Positions 17,979 through 27,112 of a DNA stretch of 64,000 bases are shown in pieces (the first letter of the stretch is position 1; each line of letters begins with the position of its first letter). The position numbers and the translations under genes are program-made. The stretch lies in the NCBI RefSeq assembly GCF_001298265.1, contig NZ_LGSZ01000029.1, positions 1 through 64,000 on the forward strand, written 5' to 3'. The DNA comes from Allobosea vaviloviae (GTDB taxonomy: Bacteria > Pseudomonadota > Alphaproteobacteria > Rhizobiales > Beijerinckiaceae). The notes beneath the pieces were generated by a model, which made no database searches, was not told the origin of the DNA, and saw only the letters and a program-made list of their open reading frames with translations.

Positions 17979-19634
17979 TCAGGCTGACATTGCAGCCGCG
18001 CTGCGGATCCCTTGCAGTCGGAACCCCCGGTAGCCGTCAGCTGCGATCTCGGCGCAGATCCGGCGATAGTTTCCCAAGCCTCCGACATAGGGCATGAACA
18101 TCCGCGCCTTGCCGGGGATGTTGGCGCCCATGTACCAGGAGCCAGCGCGGGGATAGAGCGTGCGCTCGGCTGCGGCGTTGACTTCTTGTCCCCATTCCGT
18201 CTGCGCCCCGGAGTAGGCTTCGATCAGATCGAGCCCCGCCTCGTTCAGATGACAGAGGCATTCAGCAATCCAGTCCACATGCTGCTCGATAGACACGATC
18301 ATGTTGCTGAGGACGGACGGGCTGCCTGGACCGGTTACCGTGAACAGGTTGGGGAAGCCTGCTACCATCAGGCCGAGATAGCTTCTCGGTCCGTCTCTCC
18401 ATTCGTCGGAAAGGCAGCGCTGATCCCTTCCGCGAATATCGATCGCATTCAGAGCTCCGGTCATCGCGTCGAAGCCGGTAGCAAAAACAAGCACGTCGAA
18501 GGCGTAGTCACGCCCACCGGCGCTGAGCCCCTCGGGCGTAATTGCGTTGATCGGCTCGTTGCGGATATCGACCAGCTCGACATTGTCGCGGTTGTAGGTC
18601 GCATAGTAGTCGGTATCGACGCAGATGCGCTTGGCGGCCAACGGGTGGTCGAACGGCAACAGGGCTTCGGCAGTCCTGGGATCGCGGACGATCTGGCGGA
18701 TCTTCCCACGCACAAAGTCCGCAGCGGTCTGATTGGACGCCTCGCTGATCAGCAGATCGTTGAAAGCGTGCATGAAGTTGGCGCCGCCCGTCTGCCAGCG
18801 CCTCTCATATTCGGCCTGACGCGTCGCCTCGTCGACCTCCATCGCCCCCTTGTCGCTGAACTCGTACAGCGTGCCGGACCAGGTGGATTCACGGGCGCGT
18901 TTGCGGAGGGCCGGATAGCTTTCCTTCCAAGACCTCTCATAGTCGTCGGTCATGTCCCAGTTGCGGGCCGGAACGCTGAAATTCGGCGTACGTTGGAACA
19001 CCGTGACATGTTGCGCCTGCGCGGCGATCAGCGGGATCGCCTGGATTCCGGATGATCCTGTCCCGATGGCGCCGACGCGTTTGCCCGTGAAGTCGAACGG
19101 TTCGCGCGGCCATAGGGCGGTGTGCAGGACCTCGCCCGCGAAGCAATCAAGACCGTCGATAGCCGGGAGGCGGGATGCCGAGAGGCAGCCTGTCGCCATG
19201 ACGCAGAATCGGGACTCGATCGCCGCTCCATCCGCCGTCGTTAGCGTCCAATGGCCCGACTTCTCATCGAATTCGGCAGCCTTGATCCGCGTGTTCAGGA
19301 CGATGTCGCGCCGAAGATCGAAGCGATCGGCGACGTGGTTGATGTAGCGCAGGATTTCCGGCTGGGTCGCGAAGCGCTCGCTCCAGCGCCATTCCTGTTC
19401 CAGCGCAGGATCGAAGGAGTAGGAGTACTGGACGCTTTCGACGTCGCAGCGCGCTCCTGGATACCGGTTCCAATACCAGGTGCCGCCGACATCCTCGGCG
19501 GCTTCGAAGACTTTCGCCGAGAAGCCCAGCGTCCTGAGCTTATGCAGCATGTAGAGGCCGGCGAAGCCGGCTCCTACGATGACCACGTCCAAAATTTCGG
19601 CGTTGAACCGCGCCTCGCGTTTCCGCTGCTCCAT
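17979..19634 (-). CDS. Type I Baeyer-Villiger monooxygenase, cyclohexanone monooxygenase-like
   Basis: A 551-aa FAD and NADPH enzyme that inserts oxygen next to a ketone to form an ester or lactone. Seen: FAD motif GAGFAG (21-26), the GGTWYWNRYPGARCDVES block (50-67), the Baeyer-Villiger fingerprint FAGEVLHTALWP (165-176, FxGxxxHxxxWP), NADPH motif GTGSSG (191-196), WQTGG, and the C-terminal ATGFD. Gene length and motif order match CHMO-type enzymes. Start 19634 (MEQRKREARF) is preferred; ATG 19700 would lie inside the operator. The natural ketone cannot be read from sequence: cyclohexanone, cyclopentanone, terpene ketones and steroids are all possible. Confidence 0.93.
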   Translation of the reverse strand: MEQRKREARFNAEILDVVIVGAGFAGLYMLHKLRTLGFSAKVFEAAEDVGGTWYWNRYPGARCDVESVQYSYSFDPALEQEWRWSERFATQPEILRYINHVADRFDLRRDIVLNTRIKAAEFDEKSGHWTLTTADGAAIESRFCVMATGCLSASRLPAIDGLDCFAGEVLHTALWPREPFDFTGKRVGAIGTGSSGIQAIPLIAAQAQHVTVFQRTPNFSVPARNWDMTDDYERSWKESYPALRKRARESTWSGTLYEFSDKGAMEVDEATRQAEYERRWQTGGANFMHAFNDLLISEASNQTAADFVRGKIRQIVRDPRTAEALLPFDHPLAAKRICVDTDYYATYNRDNVELVDIRNEPINAITPEGLSAGGRDYAFDVLVFATGFDAMTGALNAIDIRGRDQRCLSDEWRDGPRSYLGLMVAGFPNLFTVTGPGSPSVLSNMIVSIEQHVDWIAECLCHLNEAGLDLIEAYSGAQTEWGQEVNAAAERTLYPRAGSWYMGANIPGKARMFMPYVGGLGNYRRICAEIAADGYRGFRLQGIRSAAAMSA

Positions 19635-19695
19635 GTCCGTTTCCCGTTCTCGCTGCGCTTTTTGCGCGATTGCGGGAAACGGTAGGTCGATTCCA

Positions 19696-19717
19696 GTCAA
19701 TGGTCAAACCATTTGAC
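19696..19717. promoter_or_regulatory. FadR/FCD-type operator in divergent promoter 3
   Basis: The core TGGTCAAACCA (19701-19711) matches TGGTNNNACCA exactly, with arms AATGGT and ACCATT and outer GTCAA and TTGAC. The TTGACG at its right edge is followed after 17 bases by TTAGTC, a possible weak promoter for the lyase gene at 19767, so the operator overlaps the -35 box. It separates that gene from the monooxygenase gene. The site at 23886 is identical over more than 20 bases. Confidence 0.78.
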
Positions 19718-19766
19718 GATTACCCCTGATTGGCTTTAGTCCTCAATCCGCAAAGGGAGTGAAACA

Positions 19767-20633
19767 ATGAAACTAAGGTCCATGTTGTTCGTGCCCGCAG
19801 ACAGCGAGCGAAAATTCGCCAAGGCCCAAAACAGCGGCGCAGACGCGCTGATCCTCGACCTCGAGGATTCCGTCGCCCCCGATCGCAAGACGCTGGCTCG
19901 CGACATGCTGGCCGAACTCATTTCGTCGGAGGCGCCCCGCGATTGGTCGCTGTGGGTCCGCGTCAACGCGCTCGACACGGGGCTTACGCTCGACGATCTG
20001 TCGGCGGTCGTAAGGCCGGGCCTCGGCGGCATCATGGTGCCCAAAGCCAACGGTGCGTCCGATATCGAGCGGATCGGATATTATCTCGATGCATTCGAGA
20101 CCCGCAGCGGCATGGCGCGGGGCACCGTCAAGATCATCGTGGTTGCGACCGAGACCCCGATAGCCATGTTCAACCTCGGCAGCTATGCGCCCGCGCATGA
20201 GCGGCTGGCCGCAATGACCTGGGGGGCGGAAGATCTCGGTGCCGTCATCGGCTCGGCCACGAACAAGCAGAGCGACGGCGACTGGACGCAGACCTATCGA
20301 ATCGTTCGCTCGATGTGCCTCTTCGCTGCCTCCGCAGCGGATGTCGCGCGCATCGACACGCTCTACGCGGACTTCAAGAATCCGGCCGGCCTCGAGGAAA
20401 GTTGCCGGGCATCGCAGCAGGACGGCTTCACCGGCCGGATCGCGATCCATCCCGATCAGGTCGAAACGATCAACCGCTGCTTCTCGCCGTCGGCGGACGA
20501 CCTCGCCCAAGCCAGGCGCGTCGTCGCCGCCTTCGAGACTCAGCCCGGGATCGGCACCATCGGCATCGACGGGAAAATGTACGACATTCCCCACCTCAAG
20601 CTCGCGCGCCGCATCGTGGCGGCGGCCGAGTAG
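19767..20633 (+). CDS. HpcH/HpaI aldolase/citrate lyase family protein (CitE-like)
   Basis: A 288-aa TIM-barrel lyase of the CitE/malyl-CoA lyase group. It starts MKLRSMLFVPADSERKFAKA and carries ADALILDLEDSVAP, WVRVNAL, GIMVPKAN, ATETPIAMFNL and AMTWGAEDLGAVIG; acidic residues in the LDLEDSV and WGAEDL segments would bind Mg2+. The ribosome site is AAAGGGAG. Family members cleave or form C-C bonds in 3-hydroxyacyl-CoA or citryl-type substrates. As the lone gene divergent from the monooxygenase it probably acts late in the pathway. The exact substrate is unknown. Confidence 0.9.
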   Translation: MKLRSMLFVPADSERKFAKAQNSGADALILDLEDSVAPDRKTLARDMLAELISSEAPRDWSLWVRVNALDTGLTLDDLSAVVRPGLGGIMVPKANGASDIERIGYYLDAFETRSGMARGTVKIIVVATETPIAMFNLGSYAPAHERLAAMTWGAEDLGAVIGSATNKQSDGDWTQTYRIVRSMCLFAASAADVARIDTLYADFKNPAGLEESCRASQQDGFTGRIAIHPDQVETINRCFSPSADDLAQARRVVAAFETQPGIGTIGIDGKMYDIPHLKLARRIVAAAE

Positions 20634-20688
20634 CAGCCTCATCGTCGAGCGGCCGGCGATCCGTTTCGAGCGGTGCAGCCGGCCGAGC

Positions 20689-21438
20689 CTATTCGGGCTG
20701 AAGATCCTCGTCCTCGCGGGCCTTCGTCGCCGCGCGTGTCGCCTGCATGTGTCGCTGCATGCGACGATAGGCTGCGGCGCCGTCGCCGGCTTCGATCGCT
20801 GCGAGAATGCGCGTATGGATATCGACGACGGCTTGCCGGGTTTCGAGCGTGTCGTACTCCACGCTGATCGTCGAGACGGCGACATCGTAGGAAATCGAAT
20901 AGAGGAAGGCCGAGAGCAGGTCGTTGCGCGCGGCGGCGGCGATCGCGTTGTGCCAGTCGATATTTACCGCGGCGAACTGATCCTTGTCGCCGAGCGCTTC
21001 CTCCAATTCGGCATTGAGCTGTCGAAGACGAGCGAGGTCCTCAGCCGTTCGCCGCTCCGCCGCCATCTGAGCCAGATGTGGCTCAAGCGTCTCGCGCGCC
21101 TCCTGCAAGGTGCGCAAGGACAGGCGCCGCCCCCGAACGAACTGTTTGATGAAATGGGCCATAGCGTCATTGCCGGGACGACTGACGATGATCCCACCCA
21201 GGCGCCCGAGCCGCGTCTTGACCAGACCCTCGACCTCTAGCTTACGTAAGGCTTCGCGAACCGATCCACGGCTCAGCCCCGTCTGTGAGACGAGCTCGCG
21301 TTCGGTGGGCAGACGCGCCCCTTCGGCCAGCGACCCGGCGAGAATCGTCTCGCGCAATCGATCGGCGAGCACCTCATAGGATTTCTGGACCGAGATCCTC
21401 CCGACGACGGTCTCGGAAGAGCGTTCTGTATCGCTCAT
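20689..21438 (-). CDS. FadR-type GntR family transcriptional regulator (FCD domain)
   Basis: A 249-aa regulator. The winged helix (about 18-88) includes LADRLRETILAGSLAEGARLPTERELV and the recognition region SRGSVREALRKLEVEGLVKTRLGRLGG. The FCD ligand domain follows, with probable metal ligands in DWHNA, DIHTRI and QRHMQA. Such proteins bind TNGTNNNACNA operators and release them with a small carboxylate or CoA ligand. Four such palindromes lie in the four divergent promoters of this cluster, making it the probable local regulator. It ends toward the CitE-like gene and lies 87 bases after the oxidoreductase gene, possibly in the same transcript. Only a poor half-match (21482-21492) is seen near its own start. 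Confidence 0.92.
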   Translation of the reverse strand: MSDTERSSETVVGRISVQKSYEVLADRLRETILAGSLAEGARLPTERELVSQTGLSRGSVREALRKLEVEGLVKTRLGRLGGIIVSRPGNDAMAHFIKQFVRGRRLSLRTLQEARETLEPHLAQMAAERRTAEDLARLRQLNAELEEALGDKDQFAAVNIDWHNAIAAAARNDLLSAFLYSISYDVAVSTISVEYDTLETRQAVVDIHTRILAAIEAGDGAAAYRRMQRHMQATRAATKAREDEDLQPE

Positions 21439-21524
21439 GGGTCTCCTCAGCGCTGGCCACTACCAGCTCCCATTGAACCAATGGTCCGAGCAAATCAAGC
21501 ATTGGCCCAGGCCAGCAGCATTAG

Positions 21525-22544
21525 CTACGCGACTCGGACCAGTTGCTTGCCGAAATTCCGGCCGTTCATCATCCGCAGGAAAGCTTCCGGCACACGCTCG
21601 AAACCATCGAGGATGTCCTCCCTCGTCGTCAGCTGCCCGCTGCGGTGCCAGGCAGCCAACCGGGCGAAGGCCTCATCGCGCTTGTGCCACCAATCGAACA
21701 CGACGAGGCCTTGGACCATGGCGCGGGTGACGATCAGGCGCGAGGAGGCGCGCAACCCGATGTCGTCCTGCTCGAAATTGTCCGCCAGGGCGATCCGGCC
21801 GCAGATCACCACCCGCGCGGCGACTGCGAGGTTGCGCATCACCGCGTCGTGGATCGGGCCTCCGGTGTTGTCGAAAAAGACGTTGACGCCGCCCGGAGCC
21901 AAGCTGGCGAGTGCCCCAGCGAGGTCGTTGCTCGTCTTGTAATTGATGGTCTCGTCGAATCCGATCTTCCGACACCAGTCGAGCTTGTCGTCGGAACCGG
22001 CGATGGCGATCACTCGCGCGCCGCAGAGCTTGCCGATCTGACCGGCGATCTGCCCGACCGCTCCCGACGCCGCCGAGACGACCATGGTATCGCCGGGGCG
22101 TGGGCGTCCGATCTCCAATACCCCGACGTAAGCCGTCAGCCCCGTCATGCCGAGCCAGGACAGCGTCGCCTGCGGCGGAGCCAGATCGGGATCGACACGA
22201 TTGACCTTCGCGGAGCCAGGCATGTCCGGCGTCAGCACGGCGAACTCACGCCAACCGAAGGTCATGGCTTCGGCGAGATCCCCGGCCTTCCAGTCGGGAT
22301 GACGAGAGGCGACGACTTCTCCGACGCCCCCGCCCTGCATGACCTCGCCGACGCCGACGCCTTTCGTATAGTTGCCCGCTGGGCTGATGCGGCCGCGCAT
22401 GTAGGGATCGAGCGACAGCCACCGCGTACGCACCAGGATCTGCCCAGGACCAGGTTCGGGCATGGGCGCGTCCTGCAGCGTCCAGGTCTCCAGCGAAGCC
22501 GGGCCTTGCGGATAGGACGCCAGCAGCCACTGCCGATTCGTCAT
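21525..22544 (-). CDS. Zinc-independent NADPH-dependent oxidoreductase (MDR family, prostaglandin/2-alkenal reductase-like)
   Basis: A 339-aa medium-chain reductase without the zinc-binding Cys set. Start 22544 (MTNRQWLLASYPQGP) follows GGAGACAG. Typical features are VRTRWLSLDPYMRGRI, the VSAASGAVGQIAGQIGKLCGARVIAIAGS Rossmann region and FFDNTGGPIHDAVM. Relatives reduce the C=C bond of enones and 2-alkenals. In this cluster it may reduce an unsaturated cyclic ketone before the Baeyer-Villiger step, or detoxify a reactive enone; both are inferences. It follows the second Liv binding protein by 40 bases. Confidence 0.88.
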   Translation of the reverse strand: MTNRQWLLASYPQGPASLETWTLQDAPMPEPGPGQILVRTRWLSLDPYMRGRISPAGNYTKGVGVGEVMQGGGVGEVVASRHPDWKAGDLAEAMTFGWREFAVLTPDMPGSAKVNRVDPDLAPPQATLSWLGMTGLTAYVGVLEIGRPRPGDTMVVSAASGAVGQIAGQIGKLCGARVIAIAGSDDKLDWCRKIGFDETINYKTSNDLAGALASLAPGGVNVFFDNTGGPIHDAVMRNLAVAARVVICGRIALADNFEQDDIGLRASSRLIVTRAMVQGLVVFDWWHKRDEAFARLAAWHRSGQLTTREDILDGFERVPEAFLRMMNGRNFGKQLVRVA

Positions 22545-22584
22545 CAACTGTCTCCATCTTGCATCGAGGCCGGATCCACGACCG

Positions 22585-23805
22585 TCAGCCCTTGACCAGC
22601 GGGCAGGCGGCGGCATCGGCCTTCTGGAAAGCCTCTTCGCCAGGGATCGTCGAGACCAGCTCGTAGAGATCCCACTCGCTCTTCGACGCCGATGGGGCCT
22701 TTACCCGGAAGACGTACATGTCCCGGATTACGCGGCCATCCTCCCGAATGCGTCCATTCCTGGTCATGAAGTCGTTGATCGGCGTGTCCTTCATCTTGGC
22801 GGCAACCTTGGCCGTGTCGTCCGCGCCGACGGCCTGGACCGCTTTGAGGTAATGCATCACGGCGCCATAGGCGCTGGCCTGGACCATGTTCGGCATCTTG
22901 CCGAAGCGGGCCTTGTAGCGCTGGGCGAAAGCGCGTGTCTCTTCGCTCTGATCCCAGTAGAAGGGCGCAGTCACCACCAGCCCCTGCGCCGTCTGCAGCC
23001 CCATGCCCTTGACGTCGTGAAGGGTCAGGCTGAGGGCGGCCATTTCCTGTTTCGGCCGAATGCCGAACTCGTCGGCCTGCTTGACGATGCTCGCCACATG
23101 CCCCGTCGTGGTCGCGAGGGCGATCACGTTGGCGCCGGACCCCTGGGCCTTCAAGAGGTCGGAAGAAAAGTCCTTGTTGTCGAAGGCATGCCGGGCCGAG
23201 CCTATGATTTTGCCCTGGCCCGCCTCGACCATGCCGGTCGTATCGCGCTGGACGTTGTGGCCATAAGCGTAGTCGACCGTCATGAAGTACCAGTTCTTCT
23301 TTCCGGCATCGAGATAGTACTTCGTAACGCCCAGCGCTTGACTGTAGTTGTTGTACGTCCAGTGGATGCCGAAGGGGCTGCAGGCCTTGCCGGTCAGGTC
23401 GCTCGAAGCCGAACTCAGATAGATCGCGATCTTGTTCTTGTCGCGCGTGAGCTGCTGCACGCCGAGCGCGACCGAAGTGATCCCGACGTCGAAGATCGCG
23501 CTGACCCCTTCGTCATACCATTTGCGCGCCGCGGCGATGCCGACGTCCGGCTTGTTAAGATGGTCGGCGCTGAGAATTTGGATCGGGCGGCCCAGCACCT
23601 TCCCGCCGAAATCTTCGGCCGCCAGCTGCATGGCGACGACGGTGCCCGGACCGGACAGATCGACGACGATGCCGGACATGTCGCTGAGCGATCCGATTTT
23701 GAATGGCTCCTGAGCCGACGCCCCCGTTGGGCCAGCGATGAACCCTGCGGCCAACATGGCGGCCGACGATAAGGTTGGCCAGGCGCGGCCAGTCTCGATG
23801 GTCAT
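22585..23805 (-). CDS. Liv-type ABC transporter substrate-binding protein (copy 2)
   Basis: A 406-aa periplasmic binding protein, clearly a close paralogue of copy 1 (5997): both have GKVLGRPIQ or GQVLGRPIQ, ADHLNKPD/ADHLSKPD, IFDVG(I/L)TS, GIHWTY, HYLKAVQAVG and SEWDL/GEWDL near the end. A signal peptide ends about GPTGASAQEP. It ends ACPLVKG. It has no adjacent permease and probably feeds the Liv transporter at 27113-31921. It is divergent from the alpha/beta hydrolase gene across an exact FadR-type operator. Confidence 0.9.
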   Translation of the reverse strand: MTIETGRAWPTLSSAAMLAAGFIAGPTGASAQEPFKIGSLSDMSGIVVDLSGPGTVVAMQLAAEDFGGKVLGRPIQILSADHLNKPDVGIAAARKWYDEGVSAIFDVGITSVALGVQQLTRDKNKIAIYLSSASSDLTGKACSPFGIHWTYNNYSQALGVTKYYLDAGKKNWYFMTVDYAYGHNVQRDTTGMVEAGQGKIIGSARHAFDNKDFSSDLLKAQGSGANVIALATTTGHVASIVKQADEFGIRPKQEMAALSLTLHDVKGMGLQTAQGLVVTAPFYWDQSEETRAFAQRYKARFGKMPNMVQASAYGAVMHYLKAVQAVGADDTAKVAAKMKDTPINDFMTRNGRIREDGRVIRDMYVFRVKAPSASKSEWDLYELVSTIPGEEAFQKADAAACPLVKG

Positions 23806-23885
23806 CGTTCCTCTCCCATTTTGGTTTTCCCCGGACTCGGGGCGAAGCCCGGCCGGGTTTGTTGCGACGACGCTAGCACGATGCG

Positions 23886-23907
23886 GTCAATGGTCAAACC
23901 ATTTGAC
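23886..23907. promoter_or_regulatory. FadR/FCD-type operator in divergent promoter 4
   Basis: The core TGGTCAAACCA (23891-23901) matches TGGTNNNACCA exactly, with outer GTCAA and TTGAC. TTGACG on the plus side is followed after 17 bases by TAGTCG, a possible promoter for the hydrolase operon. The site lies between the binding protein gene (start 23805) and the hydrolase gene (start 23997). Confidence 0.78.
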
Positions 23908-23996
23908 GATACGCGTTTCAGCGACTAGTCGTGGGAAATCGACCGGCACCACGAAGCCATCAGGCACGCCGGCAACGGGAAGGAGCGCGGAAGGGA

Positions 23997-24971
23997 ATGA
24001 TCGATAAGCCGACCGCTGGCGCCCTACGCCTGCCGAAGAGCGCAGAGGCCCCGCTCCATCCCTTCTTGCAGGCGATGACGGCGAGCTTCGCGGCGGCCGG
24101 GCGCCCCAACCTCAGCGACGGCAGCCCGGCCGACGCGCGCGCCCTCGTCGCCTCAGGTCGCGCGGCCCTTGGTCCGGCACCGGAGGTCGGCTCGATCCGC
24201 GACATCGACATCCCGACACGAGGCGGGTCGATCGGGGCGCGCCTGATCACGCCGACAAGCCCGTCCGCGGGCCTCGTCGTCTATGTTCATGGCGGCGGCT
24301 GGCTAGCCGGGACGCTCGACGACTACGAGATCTGCGCAAGGCGCCTGGCCGTGACGAGCGGTTGCAGCGTACTGATGCCGGACTATCGGCTGGCCCCGGA
24401 GAACCCCTTTCCGAACGGGCTCGAGGATTGCGAGGACGCGCTTCGTTACGCATCGAGGCATCGCGCGGAGTTGGGATGCGGTGACGGGCCCGTGATCGCC
24501 TGCGGCGACAGCGCCGGTGCTAATCTCGTTACGGTCGCGCTACGCCGGCTGGGCGGCGAAGTCGCCTGCGCCCTGCAGGTTCTGATCTATCCGGTTACCG
24601 ATTGTGACTTCGGGACTAGGAGCTATCGGGAACACGGCACCGGCCTGCCGTTGACCCGACAGGACATGACCTGGTTTTTCGATCACTACGCGCCGCGGGC
24701 CGAGCATCCGCGCGACGAAATTTCTCCGCTGCGAGCGCCGGATCTTTCCGGCCAACCCCCAGCAGTCGTCGTCACGGCCCAGTACGACGTTCTACGAGAC
24801 GAAGGCCGTGCCTATGCGCAGCGGCTGTCGCAAGCCGGCGTGGCGGTCGTCTATCGGGAGGCCGCCGGCCTCACGCACGGCTTCGTACGCCTGCATAACC
24901 TCATAGCGGAAGCCGATGCAGAGCTGGTCGCGATCGGTGCCGCGATCGCGACGGCCTGCGCCGCGAACTAA
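23997..24971 (+). CDS. Alpha/beta hydrolase, hormone-sensitive-lipase type esterase/lactonase
   Basis: A 324-aa esterase of the HSL family. The oxyanion motif HGGGW is near residue 96, the nucleophile lies in GDSAGAN, and the C-terminal Asp and His fall in QYDVLRDEGRAYA and GLTHGF. The start at 23997 (MIDKPTAGALRL) follows AAGGGA closely; an in-frame upstream ATG at 23931 gives an unlikely basic leader. In cyclohexanone pathways an enzyme of this type (ChnC) opens the lactone made by the Baeyer-Villiger monooxygenase, and that is the likely role here. It heads a long plus-strand operon that runs to about 33343. Confidence 0.9.
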   Translation: MIDKPTAGALRLPKSAEAPLHPFLQAMTASFAAAGRPNLSDGSPADARALVASGRAALGPAPEVGSIRDIDIPTRGGSIGARLITPTSPSAGLVVYVHGGGWLAGTLDDYEICARRLAVTSGCSVLMPDYRLAPENPFPNGLEDCEDALRYASRHRAELGCGDGPVIACGDSAGANLVTVALRRLGGEVACALQVLIYPVTDCDFGTRSYREHGTGLPLTRQDMTWFFDHYAPRAEHPRDEISPLRAPDLSGQPPAVVVTAQYDVLRDEGRAYAQRLSQAGVAVVYREAAGLTHGFVRLHNLIAEADAELVAIGAAIATACAAN

Positions 24972-24983
24972 GGAGACCCGCGC

Positions 24984-25916
24984 GTGAAGAAATTGACCAA
25001 GGTCATCATCAGCTGCGCCATCACCGGGTCGATACACACGCCCACGATGTCGGACGCGCTGCCGGTCAACGCCGACCAGATTGCCGAGCAGGCTCTCGGT
25101 GCGGCGGAAGCGGGCGCAGCCATCCTTCACCTCCACGCCAGAAATGAAGCAGACGGCGCGCCCTCTTCGGCACCAGAGGACTACATGCGCTTCCTGCCGC
25201 GCATCAAGCAGGGTTGCGACGCGGTAGTGAACATCACCACCGGCGGAGGGCTCGGCATGAGCCTGGATCAGCGCCTTCTCGCGGCCAATACGCTCAAGCC
25301 CGAGCTCGCATCCATGAACATGGGCTCGTTGAATTTCGGCCTGTTCCAGGCCGCCGAGAAAATCTCGTCCTTCAAGCAGCCTTGGGAGAAGGGCTACCTT
25401 GAGATGACGAAGGATTTCATCCTCTCCAACACGTTCAGCCAGATCGAGCGCGGCATCACCGAGCTCAGCGGACATGGCACGCGCTTCGAGTTCGAATGCT
25501 ACGACGTCGGCCACCTCTACAACCTGGCCTGGGCGGTCGAACGCAAGCTCGTCCAGCCGCCCTTCCTAGTGCAGTGCATCTTCGGCGTGCTCGGCGGGAT
25601 CGGTCCCGATGCCGAGAACCTGATGCATATGAAACGTGTCGCCGACTCGCTCTTCGGGGACGATTACATCCTCTCGATCCTCGGGGCCGGGCGTCACCAG
25701 ACGAGCCTGGTGACGCTGGGCGCCATTCTCGGGGGCTGCGTCCGCGTCGGCCTCGAGGATTCGATCTATCTCGGCAAGGGCGTGCTCGCCCGCTCGAACG
25801 CCGAGCAGGTCGCGAAGATCAAGCGCATCCTGACGGAGCTCTCGCTGGAGGTCGCCACCCCGGACGACGCCCGGCAGATGCTTCTGCTGAAGGGCGCCGA
25901 CCAAACCGCTTTCTGA
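24984..25916 (+). CDS. Beta-keto acid cleavage enzyme (BKACE, DUF849 family)
   Basis: A 310-aa TIM-barrel enzyme of the 3-keto-5-aminohexanoate cleavage (Kce) family. Probable Zn ligands are His49 and His51 in AAILHLHARNE. VNITTGGGLGMS and ASMNMGSLNFG are family segments. BKACE enzymes combine a beta-keto acid with acetyl-CoA to give acetoacetate and a shorter acyl-CoA. No thiolase is visible in the cluster, and a 3-oxoacid CoA-transferase at 31975 could recycle the acetoacetate, so BKACE may be the chain-cleaving step. A keto-dicarboxylic acid such as 3-oxoadipate is a reasonable but unproven substrate. It lies 12 bases after the hydrolase stop. Confidence 0.92.
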   Translation: MKKLTKVIISCAITGSIHTPTMSDALPVNADQIAEQALGAAEAGAAILHLHARNEADGAPSSAPEDYMRFLPRIKQGCDAVVNITTGGGLGMSLDQRLLAANTLKPELASMNMGSLNFGLFQAAEKISSFKQPWEKGYLEMTKDFILSNTFSQIERGITELSGHGTRFEFECYDVGHLYNLAWAVERKLVQPPFLVQCIFGVLGGIGPDAENLMHMKRVADSLFGDDYILSILGAGRHQTSLVTLGAILGGCVRVGLEDSIYLGKGVLARSNAEQVAKIKRILTELSLEVATPDDARQMLLLKGADQTAF

Positions 25917-25935
25917 CATCGCCGGATTAACCGAA

Positions 25936-27099
25936 ATGATCGAACTCAACGACGACCAGAAGGCGATTCGCGACGGCGTGGCCGCCGTCTGCAAGCGCTT
26001 CGACGACGAATACTGGGCGGAATGCGAGCGCGAGGCCCGGTTCCCGCGCGAGTTCCACCGCGCCATGGCCGCGGACGGCTGGCTCGGCGTGACGATGCCG
26101 GAAGAATTCGGTGGCGCCGGCCTCGGCGTCACCGAAGCGGCGCTCGTCATGCACACCGTCGCGGGCAGCGGGGGAGCGATGGCGGCCGCCTCGTCGATCC
26201 ATATCAACATGTTCGGCCCGCATCCGATCGTCGTTCACGGTTCGGCTGAACAGAAGGAGCGTTGGCTCCCGCGGCTGGTATCCGGCGAGGACCAGGTTTG
26301 CTTCGGCGTGACCGAGCCGAATGCCGGCCTCGATACGACGAACATTACGACCTTCGCGACCAAGGTGGACGGCGGCTATCGCATTTCGGGTCGAAAGATC
26401 TGGACGTCCACAGCGCAAGTCGCGAACAAGATCCTGATCCTGACGCGGACGACTGCGCGCAAGGACGTACGGCGCGCCAGCGACGGCATGACCATCTTTT
26501 ATACTGATCTCGACCGTTCGCGTTTCGAGGTGAAGAGCATCGCCAAGCATGGCCGCGCCGCGGTCGATTCCAACATGGTCTTCATCGACGATGTGTTCGT
26601 GCCGGAAACCGACCGGATTGGCGAGGAAGGCAAGGGCTTCTCCTATCTGCTCGACAGCCTCAATCCGGAGCGGGTTCTGATCGCGGTCGAGGCCATCGCA
26701 ATCGGGCAGGACGCGCTCGGCCGCGCTGCGCGTTACGCTCGCGAGCGGAGTGTCTTCGGCAGGCCGATCGGACAGAACCAGGGGATTCAGCACCCTCTCG
26801 CCGAGCGCTGGATCGCGCTGGAAGCTGCTTGGCTGATGGCCATGAAAGCAGCTGCTCTGTACGATTCTGGCAAGCCCTGCGGCGCCGAGGCGAATGGCGC
26901 CAAGTTCCTCGGCGCCCGCGCCGGATACGATGCGTGTCTACAGGCCGTGATGACCCATGGCGGCATGGGATACGCCAAGGAATATCAGGTCGAGCGCTTG
27001 CTGCGAGAAGTCCTCGTGACGCGGCTCGCCCCAATCAGCGAGCAGCTCATCCTGAGCTACATCGCGGAGCGCGTGCTCGATCAGCCGAAATCGTATTGA
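25936..27099 (+). CDS. Acyl-CoA dehydrogenase
   Basis: A 387-aa flavoprotein that makes the 2-enoyl-CoA and hands electrons to ETF. Signatures seen: FGVTEPNAGLDTTNI (FAD/acyl region), ISGRKIWTSTAQVAN, RSVFGRPIGQNQGIQHPLAE, and MTHGGMGYAKEYQVERLLRE near the C-terminus. All domains are full length. It follows BKACE by 19 bases and precedes livG by 13, so it is cotranscribed with them. EtfAB at 1667-3351 is the likely electron acceptor. The acyl chain is not determined; an adipyl-CoA or branched acyl-CoA would fit the context. Confidence 0.92.
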   Translation: MIELNDDQKAIRDGVAAVCKRFDDEYWAECEREARFPREFHRAMAADGWLGVTMPEEFGGAGLGVTEAALVMHTVAGSGGAMAAASSIHINMFGPHPIVVHGSAEQKERWLPRLVSGEDQVCFGVTEPNAGLDTTNITTFATKVDGGYRISGRKIWTSTAQVANKILILTRTTARKDVRRASDGMTIFYTDLDRSRFEVKSIAKHGRAAVDSNMVFIDDVFVPETDRIGEEGKGFSYLLDSLNPERVLIAVEAIAIGQDALGRAARYARERSVFGRPIGQNQGIQHPLAERWIALEAAWLMAMKAAALYDSGKPCGAEANGAKFLGARAGYDACLQAVMTHGGMGYAKEYQVERLLREVLVTRLAPISEQLILSYIAERVLDQPKSY

Positions 27100-27112
27100 C
27101 GGAGCTTGTCCG

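Noticed and set aside
21482..21492. TGGTCCGAGCA as an autoregulatory FadR operator
   Set aside because: One half-site is broken and the symmetry is poor compared with the four good sites.
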